Of a stretch of 64,000 nucleotides of DNA, positions 8,150 through 17,112 are shown one piece after another. The stretch is from Bradyrhizobium sp. AZCC 1693. Lineage in GTDB: Bacteria; Pseudomonadota; Alphaproteobacteria; Rhizobiales; Xanthobacteraceae. The translations under genes and the position numbers were made by a program. The notes beneath the pieces are model-generated. The model was not told where the DNA came from and ran no database searches. It saw only the letters and a program-made list of their open reading frames with translations. The stretch lies in assembly GCF_036924745.1 (NCBI RefSeq), contig NZ_JAZHSD010000001.1, positions 4,278,001 through 4,342,000 of the forward strand, written 5' to 3'. The stretch's first letter is position 1. Every line of letters starts with the position of its first letter.

Positions 8150-9121
8150 ATGATGCGAAGTCTTGTTCGCGGGATGATGGTGGCCGCGCTTCTTGTCTTG
8201 CCGCAATTGGCGCAAGCGCAGTCCTATCCCAGCAAACCGATCAAGCTGATCGTGCCGTTTCCGGCGGGCGGCCCGGCCGACACTATCGCCCGTGTGCTGA
8301 CGGAGAAGATGGCGCCTCTGCTGGGCCAGCCGATCATCCTCGAGAACCGCGGCGGCGCGGGCGGCGTGACGGGAATTGGCGCGGTCGCGAAAGCAGAGCC
8401 CGACGGCTACACCATCGGCATTTCGAGCGCCGGTCCGCTCGCGATCACGCCGGTGCTTTCCGAGACGATGCCGTACGACGTGCACAAGGACCTCAAGCTC
8501 CTGACGCAGGTCGTCGAGGTTCCCGAATTGCTTGTCGTCGCCGACAACGTCCCGGCCAAGACGTTCGGCGAACTCATCGCGCTCGCCAAGTCCAAACCTG
8601 GCAAGCTCAATTTCGCCTCGACCGGCATCGGCGGCGTGCCGCACATGGCGGGGGAATTGCTCAAGGTGTCGGCAGGCGTCGACATCGAGCACGTGCCATA
8701 TCGCGGCGCCGCCCCCGCCGTGAATGACCTGCTCGGCGGTCACGTCAACATGATGTTCGCCGACATTCCCGTACTGCTCGGCAACGTGACGGCGGGTAAA
8801 CTCCGTGCGCTCGCCATTGGCAGCGCCAAACGTGCCCCGAGCGCGCCCGACGTGCCGACGACGGCCGAGCTCGGCATGCCGCAGGTGCTCGCCAACAACT
8901 GGTATGGGCTGGTGGCGCCGAGCGGCATTCCAGCCGACGTCGCCGCCAAAATCTATTCAGCGGCTGTCGAGGCGCTGACCTCGGCCGAGGTCAAGGACAA
9001 GCTCACCCTTCAGGGCGCAACCACGGTCGGCAGCACCGGTGAACAGTTTTCGGCACATCTGAAGGCCGAGATGGAGAAGTGGGCGCAGGTCGGCAAGGCG
9101 GGGGGCGTCAAGCTGCAGTGA
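8150..9121 (+). CDS. TctC/Bug-family tripartite tricarboxylate transporter substrate-binding protein
   Basis: Periplasmic solute-binding protein of 323 residues for organic acids or aromatic acids. A signal peptide runs to AQA before QSYPSKPIKLIVPFPAGG, the classic Bug N terminus. PGGPADTIAR and LENRGGAGGVTG are family signatures, and HVPYRGAAPAVNDLLGGHV is the conserved central segment. The strong GGAGGAGAG just before ATG 8150 decides the start. No TctA or TctB membrane genes are adjacent, which is common for this family. It probably supplies the substrate of the neighbouring catabolic operon. Confidence 0.95.
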   Translation: MMRSLVRGMMVAALLVLPQLAQAQSYPSKPIKLIVPFPAGGPADTIARVLTEKMAPLLGQPIILENRGGAGGVTGIGAVAKAEPDGYTIGISSAGPLAITPVLSETMPYDVHKDLKLLTQVVEVPELLVVADNVPAKTFGELIALAKSKPGKLNFASTGIGGVPHMAGELLKVSAGVDIEHVPYRGAAPAVNDLLGGHVNMMFADIPVLLGNVTAGKLRALAIGSAKRAPSAPDVPTTAELGMPQVLANNWYGLVAPSGIPADVAAKIYSAAVEALTSAEVKDKLTLQGATTVGSTGEQFSAHLKAEMEKWAQVGKAGGVKLQ

Positions 9122-9171
9122 TCTGCACGAAGCCAGGCAATTGCACATCGGGGAATGACGTGGCGACCGAG

Positions 9172-10647
9172 TTACGCCCGCGCCCGCTCGTTGCGGACGC
9201 TCTGCAGTTCCACCGGGCGGTCGGGAATCGAGACCCGGAAGGTGGCGCCGATGGTGCCTTCGACCAAATGGATGTCACCGCCATGGGCGCGGACCAGTTC
9301 GGCGGCGATCGCCAGCCCCAGCCCGCTGCCGCCCTGCCGGCCCGAGGTCTGGAACGCCTCGAACAGGTGCTCGCGCGCCTTCGCCGGCACGCCGGGGCCG
9401 GTGTCGGAGACCTCGATGATGGCCACCGAGCCTTCGCGGCGGCCGGTGATGCGGATCTGCAGGGTCGCGGCATCGCCCTTGGCGCTTTCCAGCGCCTGGG
9501 CAGCATTGCGCACCAGGTTGAGCAGCACGCGAAACAGCTGGTCGGGATCGGCGTCGATCGACAGCGAGCGCTCGATCGCGCTGATCCAGGTGATCGAGGC
9601 ATCGACCGCGAGGCCCGCGGATTCGCGCACCTCTGCTACCACGGGTTCGACCAGGATCATTCGACGATCGGGCTCGGCTTCCTGGGCGCGGCCGTAGGAT
9701 AGCGTCGACTGGCAGAAATCGATGGCGCGCTCCAGCGAGCGCATCAGTTTCGGCGCAAAGCGCTGCACCCGCGGATCCGGCACGCTGGCCAATTGATCCG
9801 ACAGCAATTGCGAGGACGCGAGAAGATTGCGCAGATCGTGGTTGATCTTCGACACCGCAAGCCCGAGCGCGGCGAGCCTGCTCTTCTGCGAGAGCATCGA
9901 GACCAGATCGCGCTGCATGTCGGACAATTCGCGTTCCGCCACGCCGATCTCGTCGCCGCGCTGGCTCGGCACGATGATGCGCGCCGCGCTTTCCGGATTT
10001 TCGTGGAAGCCGACCAGATTTGCCGTCAGCCGCCGCATCGGGCGGACGAACAGATAATGCAGCGCCAGATAGACCAGCCCCGCAGCGAGCATCGCGATCC
10101 CCAGCGAGACCAGCAGCAGATTGCGGGAAAAGCGGTACATCGCCAGCCGCAACGGCTTTTCATCGACCACCACCTCGATGAATTGCGCCCCGCCGGGCGC
10201 GGGCCCCACCACGCGGATGGTCTGGTTGCCGGTCTCCAGCATGGTCTCGAACGATTCGACGATGGCAGACCACACCGTCAGCGTCCGCAGGTCGATATCA
10301 CGGTCAATCGCCGCCGGCAGGTCGGCGCTTGCGAGCAGCCGGCGCTGCTGTCCCATCTTGATGGCGACCGCGCGTGCCCCGACGCTGGTCAGGATCTGCC
10401 GCGCCAGCGAATCCGGCACCATCCCCAAGGGGGCCGCATCCAGCACCAGTGCGGCCGTGTTGGCCGCCGCGAGGCGGTCGTTCAGCCGGTTGGTCCAGAA
10501 ATTCGCGATCGAGGGCACGTAGATCATCAGGAGGGCGATCATCACCAGCGGGATGGTCAGCAGCAAAAGCTTGCCGGACAGGCCGAGCCGACGCGGGCCC
10601 GTGCACCGCGGGGCTTGAGGGGTCGGCTGTTCGTCAGTCGCTGACAC
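9172..10647 (-). CDS. Membrane sensor histidine kinase
   Basis: Two-component sensor of about 491 residues. A first membrane helix (about 27-47) and a second (LLLVSLGIAMLAAGLVYLALHY) flank a periplasmic sensing region. A HAMP-like linker with VRPMRRL follows. The phospho-acceptor His is in KINHDLRNLLASS. The ATPase domain has the N box LLNLVRNAAQAL, the DTGPGVP box and GGSGLGLAIA. The GTG at 10647 is chosen because AAGGCGG lies about five bases upstream and the protein begins with a normal cytoplasmic tail; the longer ORF from 10971 would run into the rpmH promoter region. No response regulator gene is adjacent, so the partner is elsewhere. Confidence 0.9.
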   Translation of the reverse strand: MSATDEQPTPQAPRCTGPRRLGLSGKLLLLTIPLVMIALLMIYVPSIANFWTNRLNDRLAAANTAALVLDAAPLGMVPDSLARQILTSVGARAVAIKMGQQRRLLASADLPAAIDRDIDLRTLTVWSAIVESFETMLETGNQTIRVVGPAPGGAQFIEVVVDEKPLRLAMYRFSRNLLLVSLGIAMLAAGLVYLALHYLFVRPMRRLTANLVGFHENPESAARIIVPSQRGDEIGVAERELSDMQRDLVSMLSQKSRLAALGLAVSKINHDLRNLLASSQLLSDQLASVPDPRVQRFAPKLMRSLERAIDFCQSTLSYGRAQEAEPDRRMILVEPVVAEVRESAGLAVDASITWISAIERSLSIDADPDQLFRVLLNLVRNAAQALESAKGDAATLQIRITGRREGSVAIIEVSDTGPGVPAKAREHLFEAFQTSGRQGGSGLGLAIAAELVRAHGGDIHLVEGTIGATFRVSIPDRPVELQSVRNERARA

Positions 10648-10909
10648 GAATATCCGCCTTGATATCTCTGTGTTTGGAGCCCCATGTTTGGAGCCCTGCC
10701 GGACACCAGACCGGCTCTGGTCTTGACCCGTACACTGATTCCGAGGATGCGTTCTGCGCCCCTGACCGGTCAAATTACCGATCGCTAATGTCCGCTGGTT
10801 CCGATGGTCGGGGCGCGCCGCCTTCTCGCCCACAAAAACCCCGCGAAAACAGATATATTCGCCCCAATTGCGACGTTTCAAAGAACGCCCGGTGCGGCAA
10901 CCCCTGACA

Positions 10910-10938
10910 TTGACGAAAACAGGTCGCTCCCGTATAAG
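10910..10938 (+). promoter_or_regulatory. Sigma-70-type promoter of the rpmH operon
   Basis: TTGACG at 10910-10915 and TATAAG at 10933-10938 are separated by 17 bases, an excellent housekeeping promoter. It points toward rpmH, whose start is 140 bases downstream. The rest of the 430-base gap from 10648 to 11078 shows no gene. Confidence 0.75.
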
Positions 10939-11078
10939 CCGCGCCAACTGTCCGCGATGGCCCGGTTCCACCGGGGGCGGCTCGTTTGGGCCGTAAATGG
11001 CCCTTTTTCGGGTCGGCCCGCATCATCGGACGAATCTCAATCCAACAGGCAAATTGCCCGGTCAGCGGAGAACTACCC

Positions 11079-11213
11079 GTGAAGCGGACTTATCAACCCA
11101 GCAAACTGGTGCGCAAGCGCCGTCACGGCTTCCGCGCCCGTCTTGCCACCGCCGGCGGCCGCAAGGTTCTCGCCGCCCGCCGTGCGCGTGGCCGCAAGCG
11201 TCTGAGCGCCTGA
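11079..11213 (+). CDS. rpmH: 50S ribosomal protein L34
   Basis: Very basic 44-residue ribosomal protein with the invariant [20 protein letters not shown] start and the [18 protein letters not shown] end. It starts with GTG at 11079, preceded by a GGAG at 11066; the longer frame upstream is only leader. It belongs to the large ribosomal subunit. rnpA follows 25 bases later, as is usual in bacteria. Confidence 0.99.
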   Translation: MKRTYQPSKLVRKRRHGFRARLATAGGRKVLAARRARGRKRLSA

Positions 11214-11238
11214 GCCGGATCTTCCGGAGATTTCATTC

Positions 11239-11583
11239 ATGGATCGGCTGAGGCAGCGGGCGGACTTTCTCGCCGTTGCCAATGGCACGCGGGCGAACAG
11301 CGCTGCCTTCGTGGTGCAGGGCCGCCTCCGCGACGATGATGGCCCGATCCGGATCGGTTTCACCGTTACCAAAAAGAACGGTACCGCCACCGAGCGCAAT
11401 CGCATCCGGCGCCGGCTTCGCGAACTCGTGAAGCGGCTGGACGTCATATCCATGCGACCACACCATGATTATGTGCTGGTAGGCCGCCGGGCCGCGCTCA
11501 CCCGCGATTTCGCAACCATGCTCGACGATCTCCGCTCGGCGCTGCATCGCCTCGACCGGCAGCCGACCAAACTTCCGAATTGA
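11239..11583 (+). CDS. rnpA: Ribonuclease P protein component
   Basis: Protein subunit of RNase P, 114 residues, which helps the catalytic RNA trim tRNA 5' leaders. The central signature is RNRIRRRLRE, preceded by GFTVTKKNGTATE. It begins MDRLRQRADFLAV, like other alphaproteobacterial RnpA. It sits between rpmH and yidC, with the yidC start only about 20 bases after its stop. Confidence 0.98.
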   Translation: MDRLRQRADFLAVANGTRANSAAFVVQGRLRDDDGPIRIGFTVTKKNGTATERNRIRRRLRELVKRLDVISMRPHHDYVLVGRRAALTRDFATMLDDLRSALHRLDRQPTKLPN

Positions 11584-11603
11584 ATGGCGAGACCTCAAAA
11601 ACG

Positions 11604-13496
11604 ATGACCGACAATCGCAACACCATCCTCGCCGTCATTCTGTCCGGCCTCGTGCTGATCGCGTGGCAGTATTTCTACAACATGCCGCAGATGGAGCGGC
11701 AGCGCGCGCAGAGCCAGACCCAGGCCGAGTTCAACAAGCCGTCGCCGCAGACGGCCCCGGGATCGACCACGCCGGGATCGACCACGCCACAACCGGGCTC
11801 GGCGCCATCCGCCACCACGCCGGCCGGCCAGCCGGGCGCGGCCCAGCCCATCGTCAGCCGCGACGCCGCGATATCAGCCTCGCCCCGCATCAAGATCGAG
11901 ACGCCGCGGGTTTCGGGCAGCATCGCGCTGAAGGGCGCGCGCATCGACGACCTGTCGCTGGAGAAATTCCGCGACACCGTCGATCCGAAGTCGCCCGCGA
12001 TCGTGCTGTTCTCGCCCTCGAACACGGCGCATCCCTATTATGCCGAGTTCGGCTGGGTCGCGGCCTCGGGCTCGACGGCGCGGCTTCCCGACCGCGAGAC
12101 GGTGTGGCAGCAGGAGGGCTCGGGCGCGCTGTCGCCGAGCAACCCGGTGACGCTGAAATGGGACAATGGCGAAGGTCTCACTTTCCGCCGCACCATTGCG
12201 ATCGACGACCGCTATCTCTTCACCGTCAAGGACGACGTCACCAATGTCGGCAGTGCGCCGGTCACGCTCTATCCGTTCGCCCTCATCTCGCGCCACGGCA
12301 CGCCGGAGGTCTCGGGCTACTATATCCTGCATGAAGGCCTGATCGGTTATCTCGGCGAAAAGGGCCTGCAGGAGCACGGCTACAAGGCCGTCGCCGAGGC
12401 GCCCGTTCTGGGCAGCGGCGGGCGGGGTTTTGAGTTCAACGTGACGAACGGCTGGCTCGGCATCACCGACAAATATTGGGCCGCGGCGCTGTTGCCCGAC
12501 ACGTCGGCACGCCTCAAGGCCCGCTTCCTCGCCGAACCGGGCGCCAAGGTTCGTTATCAGACCGACTACCTGCAGGATGCGCAGACCATCGCGATCGGCG
12601 GCACCGGCAGCGCCAATGCGCGGCTGTTTGCGGGAGCCAAGGAAGCCGGCGTCGTCGGCATCAACTTCCCCTTGGCCGGCCATGGCGGCTACAACAAGCA
12701 GCTCGATCTGAACCATTTCGATCTCTTGATCGACTGGGGCTGGTTCTACTTCATCACCAAGCCGATGTTCCTGGCGCTCGACTACTTCTTCCACCTGGTC
12801 GGCAATTTCGGCATCTCGATCCTGCTGGTGACGGTGCTGGTGAAGCTGCTGTTCTTCCCGCTCGCCAACAAGTCCTACGCCTCGATGGCGAAGATGAAGT
12901 CGGTGCAGCCGCAACTGGCGGCGCTGAAGGAGCGCTATCCGGATGACCGCCAGAAGCAGCAGCAGGAGATGATGGAGATCTACCGCAAGGAGAAGATCAA
13001 CCCGATCGCCGGTTGTCTTCCCGTCGCGCTGCAGATCCCGGTGTTCTTCTCGCTCTACAAGGTGCTGTTCGTCACCATCGAAATGCGCCACGCGCCGTTC
13101 TACGGCTGGATCAAGGACCTCTCGGCGCCGGACCCGACCAATTTGTTCAACCTGTTCGGCCTGCTGTCTTTCGACCCGACGCAACTGCCGCTGTTCGGAC
13201 ATTACCTCGCACTCGGCGTCTGGCCGATCATCATGGGCATCACGATGTGGTTCCAGATGAAGCTGAACCCGACGCCGCCGGATCCGACCCAGAAGATGAT
13301 CTTCGACTGGATGCCGCTGATCTTCACCTTCATGCTGGCGGGCTTCCCGGCGGGCCTGGTGATCTACTGGGCCTGGAACAACCTGCTGTCGGTGCTGCAG
13401 CAGAGCTTCATCATGCGCAAGAACGGCGTGAAGGTGGAGCTGTTCGACAATCTCAAGGCGACGTTTGTCTCGAAGAAGGCCGCCGAGAAGACGTGA
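11604..13496 (+). CDS. yidC: Membrane protein insertase YidC
   Basis: Inner-membrane insertase of 630 residues. It has an N-terminal membrane helix (about 6-24), a Pro/Thr/Gly-rich linker, the large periplasmic beta domain, and the conserved C-terminal five-helix insertase core from about residue 395. In the core, LVTVLVKLLFFPLANKSY has Lys where the E. coli hydrophilic groove has Arg366, a conservative change that I believe is common in alphaproteobacteria. The ATG at 11604 (MTDNRNT) is chosen; the frame is open upstream to a TTG overlapping the rnpA stop. It acts with or without SecYEG and is followed by engB. Confidence 0.98.
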   Translation: MTDNRNTILAVILSGLVLIAWQYFYNMPQMERQRAQSQTQAEFNKPSPQTAPGSTTPGSTTPQPGSAPSATTPAGQPGAAQPIVSRDAAISASPRIKIETPRVSGSIALKGARIDDLSLEKFRDTVDPKSPAIVLFSPSNTAHPYYAEFGWVAASGSTARLPDRETVWQQEGSGALSPSNPVTLKWDNGEGLTFRRTIAIDDRYLFTVKDDVTNVGSAPVTLYPFALISRHGTPEVSGYYILHEGLIGYLGEKGLQEHGYKAVAEAPVLGSGGRGFEFNVTNGWLGITDKYWAAALLPDTSARLKARFLAEPGAKVRYQTDYLQDAQTIAIGGTGSANARLFAGAKEAGVVGINFPLAGHGGYNKQLDLNHFDLLIDWGWFYFITKPMFLALDYFFHLVGNFGISILLVTVLVKLLFFPLANKSYASMAKMKSVQPQLAALKERYPDDRQKQQQEMMEIYRKEKINPIAGCLPVALQIPVFFSLYKVLFVTIEMRHAPFYGWIKDLSAPDPTNLFNLFGLLSFDPTQLPLFGHYLALGVWPIIMGITMWFQMKLNPTPPDPTQKMIFDWMPLIFTFMLAGFPAGLVIYWAWNNLLSVLQQSFIMRKNGVKVELFDNLKATFVSKKAAEKT

Positions 13497-13540
13497 CGAC
13501 GGCTAACGTTGTCGGCAGCTGTCCCGATACCTCTCCAATC

Positions 13541-13633
13541 CGTCATGCCCGGCCTTGTGCCGGGCATCCACGTCTTTACGGTGCTGGTGACGGAAACAAA
13601 ACGTGGATGGCCGGGACAAGCCCGGCCATGACG
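13541..13633. repeat. Family A palindromic repeat, copy 1
   Basis: Two hairpins in inverted orientation. The left arm is ATGCCCGGC-CTTGT-GCCGGGCAT, the right arm is ATGGCCGGG-ACAAG-CCCGGCCAT, each bounded by CGTC and by ACGTGGAT or its complement. It fills the yidC-engB gap. Confidence 0.95.
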
Positions 13634-13650
13634 CAGAACGGGATCTTCGC

Positions 13651-14301
13651 ATGACCACCGACATCGATGCGAAGCTGATCGAAGAGGGGCGAAAACTCTT
13701 CGCCGGCGACTGGAAGTTCGTCTGGGCCTCGCCCTCGATCGAGACGCTGCCGCCGATGGCGGGCGTGGAAGTGGCGTTCGCCGGCCGCTCCAATGTCGGC
13801 AAATCGAGCCTGATCAATGCGCTCACCGGCCGCAACGCGCTCGCGCGCACCTCGCACACGCCGGGCCGCACCCAGGAACTGATCTTCTTCGACGGCCCCG
13901 AGAGCGCGGGGCTGCGGCTGGTCGACATGCCCGGCTACGGCTACGCCTCGGCGCCGAAGACCCAGGTCGCGTCCTGGACCAAGCTGATCCATCAATTCCT
14001 GCAGGGCCGCGCCACGCTGGCGCGGGTCTATGTGCTGATCGACGCGCGCCACGGCATCAAGGACGTCGATCAGGACGTGCTGAAGACGCTGGATAAATCC
14101 GCCGTGAGCTATCAGGTGGTGCTGACCAAGGCGGACCAGGTGAAGACGGCTGAGCTGGAAAAGAACATCGAGCAAACCACGGCCGCGCTCGCCAAACATC
14201 CCGCTGCGTTTCCAGAAGTCCTGGTGACATCCTCGCGCTCCGGCGCCGGCATGCCGGAACTGCGCGCGGCGATGGTGCGCCTGTTGCACGAGCGCGCCTG
14301 A
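13651..14301 (+). CDS. engB: Ribosome biogenesis GTPase EngB (YsxC/YihA)
   Basis: Essential small GTPase of 216 residues that helps assemble the large ribosomal subunit. G1 is GRSNVGKSS, G2 lies in TSHTPGRTQ, G3 is DMPGYGYA and G4 is TKAD. The ATG at 13651 (MTTDIDAK) is preferred; upstream in-frame codons come from a palindromic repeat. Its stop overlaps the start of the following DUF423 gene by one base, so the two are coupled. Confidence 0.98.
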   Translation: MTTDIDAKLIEEGRKLFAGDWKFVWASPSIETLPPMAGVEVAFAGRSNVGKSSLINALTGRNALARTSHTPGRTQELIFFDGPESAGLRLVDMPGYGYASAPKTQVASWTKLIHQFLQGRATLARVYVLIDARHGIKDVDQDVLKTLDKSAVSYQVVLTKADQVKTAELEKNIEQTTAALAKHPAAFPEVLVTSSRSGAGMPELRAAMVRLLHERA

Positions 14302-14672
14302 TGAGCCGCACAGGCCGCATCCTGATCGTGCTGGCCGCCATCATGGGCGCCGACGGCGTCATGCTGGCGGCGGCCTCCGCCCATGGCGCGGATGCGTCGC
14401 GGCTGGTGTCGGCCTCGTCGATGCTGCTGTTTCATGCCAGCGCGGTATTAGGTGCCGTCGCACTGGCCGAGCGCGGGATCGTGCATGGCCGTATCGGCAT
14501 CGCGGCCGCCTTCGGATTCGTGATTGCGGCAAGCCTGTTCGCCGGCGATCTGACGCTGCGGCACTATGCCGGGCACGGCCTCTTCCCGATGGCGGCGCCG
14601 ACGGGCGGCACGCTTCTGATTGCGAGCTGGCTGGCGCTGGCCGTCGCGGCGGCCTGGCCGAAGCGGGGATGA
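14301..14672 (+). CDS. DUF423 family small membrane protein
   Basis: Integral membrane protein of 123 residues with four hydrophobic segments: [19 protein letters not shown], the [16 protein letters not shown] region, [19 protein letters not shown] and the C-terminal [15 protein letters not shown]. The [10 protein letters not shown] stretch before the last helix matches the family pattern. The function is not known. It is translationally coupled to engB. Confidence 0.88.
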   Translation: MSRTGRILIVLAAIMGADGVMLAAASAHGADASRLVSASSMLLFHASAVLGAVALAERGIVHGRIGIAAAFGFVIAASLFAGDLTLRHYAGHGLFPMAAPTGGTLLIASWLALAVAAAWPKRG

Positions 14673-14680
14673 CCGCTTTT

Positions 14681-14820
14681 CTTCCCCTCTCCCCTTGTGG
14701 GAGAGGGTGGATCGCCGCCGCAAAGCGGCGGCGAGACGGGTGAGGGGTCTGTCTCCGCGGAAAGAACCCCTCATCCGCCCTCGCTTTCGCGAGGGCACCT
14801 TCTCCCACAAGGGGAGAAGG
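14681..14820. repeat. Family D repeat with variable hairpins, copy 1
   Basis: Outer arms CCTCTCCCCTTGTGGGAGAGG and its complement near the far end flank two internal hairpins. The first is a 10-bp stem at 14712-14734 (TCGCCGCCGC with loop AAA). The second is an 8-bp stem at 14777-14796 (GCCCTCGC). The conserved spacer GAGACGGGTGAGGGG lies between. Compare copies at 39276 and 46864. Confidence 0.92.
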
Positions 14821-14895
14821 AAGAAAGCAACTTTGCGCCCTGCCCGCCAATCGGATAGAACCCGGCCCGACATTCGGAATGGCGAGACCCGCTTC

Positions 14896-15792
14896 ATGAC
14901 ATCAGCGCAGAATATCAGCCCGCTCGATCAAGCCCGCATCCTGTCGGAAGCGCTGCCGCATATGCAGCAATATGACGAGGAAACCATCGTCATCAAATAT
15001 GGCGGCCATGCCATGGGCGCGGAGGAAACCGCAAAAGCCTTTGCGCGCGACATCGTGCTTTTGGAGCAGACCGCGATCAATCCTGTCGTGGTGCATGGCG
15101 GCGGGCCGCAGATCGCGACCATGCTCAAGCGGCTCGGCATCCAGTCCGAATTCGCCGCAGGCCTGCGCATCACCGACGCCGCCACCATCGAGATCGTCGA
15201 GATGGTGCTGGCCGGCTCGGTCAACAAGCAGCTGGTCGGCTACATCAACGAAGCCGGCGGCAAGGCGGTAGGTTTGAGCGGTAAGGACGGCAACATGGTG
15301 AAGGCGTCGAAGACGACGCGAACCATGGTCGATCCGGATTCGAATATAGAGAAGGCGATCGACCTCGGCTTCGTTGGCGACCCCGACAAGGTTGATCTGA
15401 CGCTGTTGAACCAGTTGATCGGCTATGAGCTGATCCCGGTGCTGGCGCCGCTTGCGACCTCGCATGACGGCCACACGCTCAACGTCAACGCCGACACCTT
15501 TGCGGGTGCGGTCGCCGGTGCACTGAAGGCCAAGCGGCTGCTGCTGTTGACCGACGTGCCCGGCGTGCTCGACAAGTCGAAGAAGCTGATTCCGGAACTG
15601 TCGGTGAAGGATGCGCGAAAGTTGATCGCCGACGGCACCATTTCCGGCGGCATGATCCCGAAGGTCGAAACCTGCATCTACGCGCTGGAGCAGGGCGTGC
15701 AGGGCGTCGTCATCATCGACGGCAAGATGCGGCACGCGGTGCTGCTTGAATTGTTCACTAACCAGGGCACCGGCACGCTGATCCACAAGTGA
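14896..15792 (+). CDS. argB: Acetylglutamate kinase
   Basis: Phosphorylates N-acetylglutamate in arginine synthesis; 298 residues, normal length. The amino-acid-kinase signatures are [11 protein letters not shown] at the N terminus, [10 protein letters not shown], and the [12 protein letters not shown] and [10 protein letters not shown] segments. The ATG at 14896 (MTSAQNIS) matches the usual start; the open frame upstream is the family D repeat. The arginine-sensitive type is likely, since an N-terminal extension helix (about residues 1-25) is present. Confidence 0.98.
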   Translation: MTSAQNISPLDQARILSEALPHMQQYDEETIVIKYGGHAMGAEETAKAFARDIVLLEQTAINPVVVHGGGPQIATMLKRLGIQSEFAAGLRITDAATIEIVEMVLAGSVNKQLVGYINEAGGKAVGLSGKDGNMVKASKTTRTMVDPDSNIEKAIDLGFVGDPDKVDLTLLNQLIGYELIPVLAPLATSHDGHTLNVNADTFAGAVAGALKAKRLLLLTDVPGVLDKSKKLIPELSVKDARKLIADGTISGGMIPKVETCIYALEQGVQGVVIIDGKMRHAVLLELFTNQGTGTLIHK

Positions 15793-15814
15793 TGCACGAG
15801 CGGCAAAAGAAAGT

Positions 15815-15903
15815 CGTCATGGCCGGGCTTGACCCGGCCATCCACGACTTGTTTGCCGTCCGCAAGAAAGACGTGGATGCCCGGGTCAAGCCCGGGCATG
15901 ACG
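15815..15903. repeat. Family A palindromic repeat, copy 2
   Basis: The left arm is ATGGCCGGG-CTTGA-CCCGGCCAT, the right arm ATGCCCGGG-TCAAG-CCCGGGCAT. It follows argB by about 20 bases and is read through by the open frame in front of the DUF1036 gene. Confidence 0.95.
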
Positions 15904-15950
15904 AGCTGAGAACGAGGCGTCCACATCGGTCAGCATTGACACGCTTCCTG

Positions 15951-16937
15951 ATGTCACTGCCGGCCGCGGCGATCTCGCTGTTCGTTTCCTCCCTGCCCGC
16001 CTTCGCCGACTTGAAACTCTGCAACCGCATGAGCTATGTGGTCGAGGCCGCGATCGGCATCGACGAAAAATCCGCGACCGCGACGCGGGGCTGGTTCCGG
16101 ATCGATCCCGCCGCCTGCCGCGTCGTGCTGCAGGGCGCGCTGACCGCCGACCGCATCCTGCTGAACGCGCGCGCGCTCGGCGTCTACGGCGCCTCGCCGA
16201 TTCCGCAGAACGGCAGCGACACGCTGTGCGTTGCGCCGGACAATTTCGTCATCGCCGCCGCCCGCCAGTGCCGCGGCGGACAGACGCCCGCGCCCTTCAC
16301 CCAGATCACGCCGACGCGGACCGACGACGGCAACCTTGTCGCCTATCTCGCCGAGGACTCCGAATATGACGACGAGCAGGCGCGGCTGGCCGGCATCCAG
16401 CGTCTGCTGGTCATCGCCGGCTATGACGCCGCCCCGATCGACGGCGTCGACGGGCCGAAGACGCAAGGCGCATTGAGCGCGTTCCTGAAGAGCCGCGGAC
16501 TTGCCGCCGACATCGTGCAGTCGCAAAATTTCTTCACCACCATGATCGAGGCCGTGCAGAAGCCATCGTCCAGCGGATTGACCTGGTGCAACGACACGCC
16601 GCACAAGATCATGGCCGCGGTCGCCACCGACGACGGCAAGGCGGTGACCAGCCGCGGCTGGTACCGCATCGATCCCGGCAAGTGCCTGCATCCTGATGTG
16701 ACCGGCCAGCCCAAACAGGTCTATAGTTTTGCCGAGGCCGTCGACGGCGAAAACCGCGCCGTCAAATACCGGGACAGGGCGTTGAACTGGGGCGGGCCGA
16801 AAGCGCTATGCACGCGCGAGAGCAAGTTCGAGATATCGGAACAGGGCGATTGCGGCACCCGTGGGCTTGCCGCGATCGGCTTTGCGCCGGTCGACATGTC
16901 GAGCGGCGGCAAGACGCTGCGATTTGCGATGCCGTGA
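15951..16937 (+). CDS. Secreted protein with two DUF1036 domains
   Basis: Exported protein of about 328 residues. After a hydrophobic signal (AISLFVSSLPAFA) comes DLKLCNRMSYVVEAAIG with RGWFRIDPAACR, and a second copy reads LTWCNDTPHKIMAAVA with SRGWYRIDPGKC. The two DUF1036 domains flank a segment that resembles a peptidoglycan-binding helix bundle (LLVIAGYDAAPIDGVDGPKTQGAL). Cysteine pairs in each copy suggest disulfides in the periplasm. A TTG at 15936 would add an Arg before the signal and may be the true start. The function is unknown. Confidence 0.85.
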   Translation: MSLPAAAISLFVSSLPAFADLKLCNRMSYVVEAAIGIDEKSATATRGWFRIDPAACRVVLQGALTADRILLNARALGVYGASPIPQNGSDTLCVAPDNFVIAAARQCRGGQTPAPFTQITPTRTDDGNLVAYLAEDSEYDDEQARLAGIQRLLVIAGYDAAPIDGVDGPKTQGALSAFLKSRGLAADIVQSQNFFTTMIEAVQKPSSSGLTWCNDTPHKIMAAVATDDGKAVTSRGWYRIDPGKCLHPDVTGQPKQVYSFAEAVDGENRAVKYRDRALNWGGPKALCTRESKFEISEQGDCGTRGLAAIGFAPVDMSSGGKTLRFAMP

Positions 16938-16959
16938 TGGAACGTCGCCCTCGCTCCAT

Positions 16960-17100
16960 CGTCGTCCCTGCGAACGCAGGGACCCATAACCACAGGGCTG
17001 AACTGTGGCCACAGGTGTCAACCACGATGGAAGGCAACACACACCGTGCTTACCAACAACCTATACGGCGTATGGGTCCCCGCGTTCGCGGGGACGACCT
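16960..17100. repeat. Family B palindromic repeat, copy 1
   Basis: The left arm CGTCGTCCCTGCGAACGCAGGGACCC and the right arm GGGTCCCCGCGTTCGCGGGGACGAC enclose about 85 bases. Each arm is a hairpin and the two are inverted with respect to each other. Confidence 0.93.
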
Positions 17101-17112
17101 AGTGAGAGAGTC

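Noticed and set aside
10648..11078. Possible replication origin near rpmH
   Set aside because: No DnaA-box cluster seen and dnaA is absent; the block is the usual alphaproteobacterial rpmH-rnpA-yidC order away from an origin.
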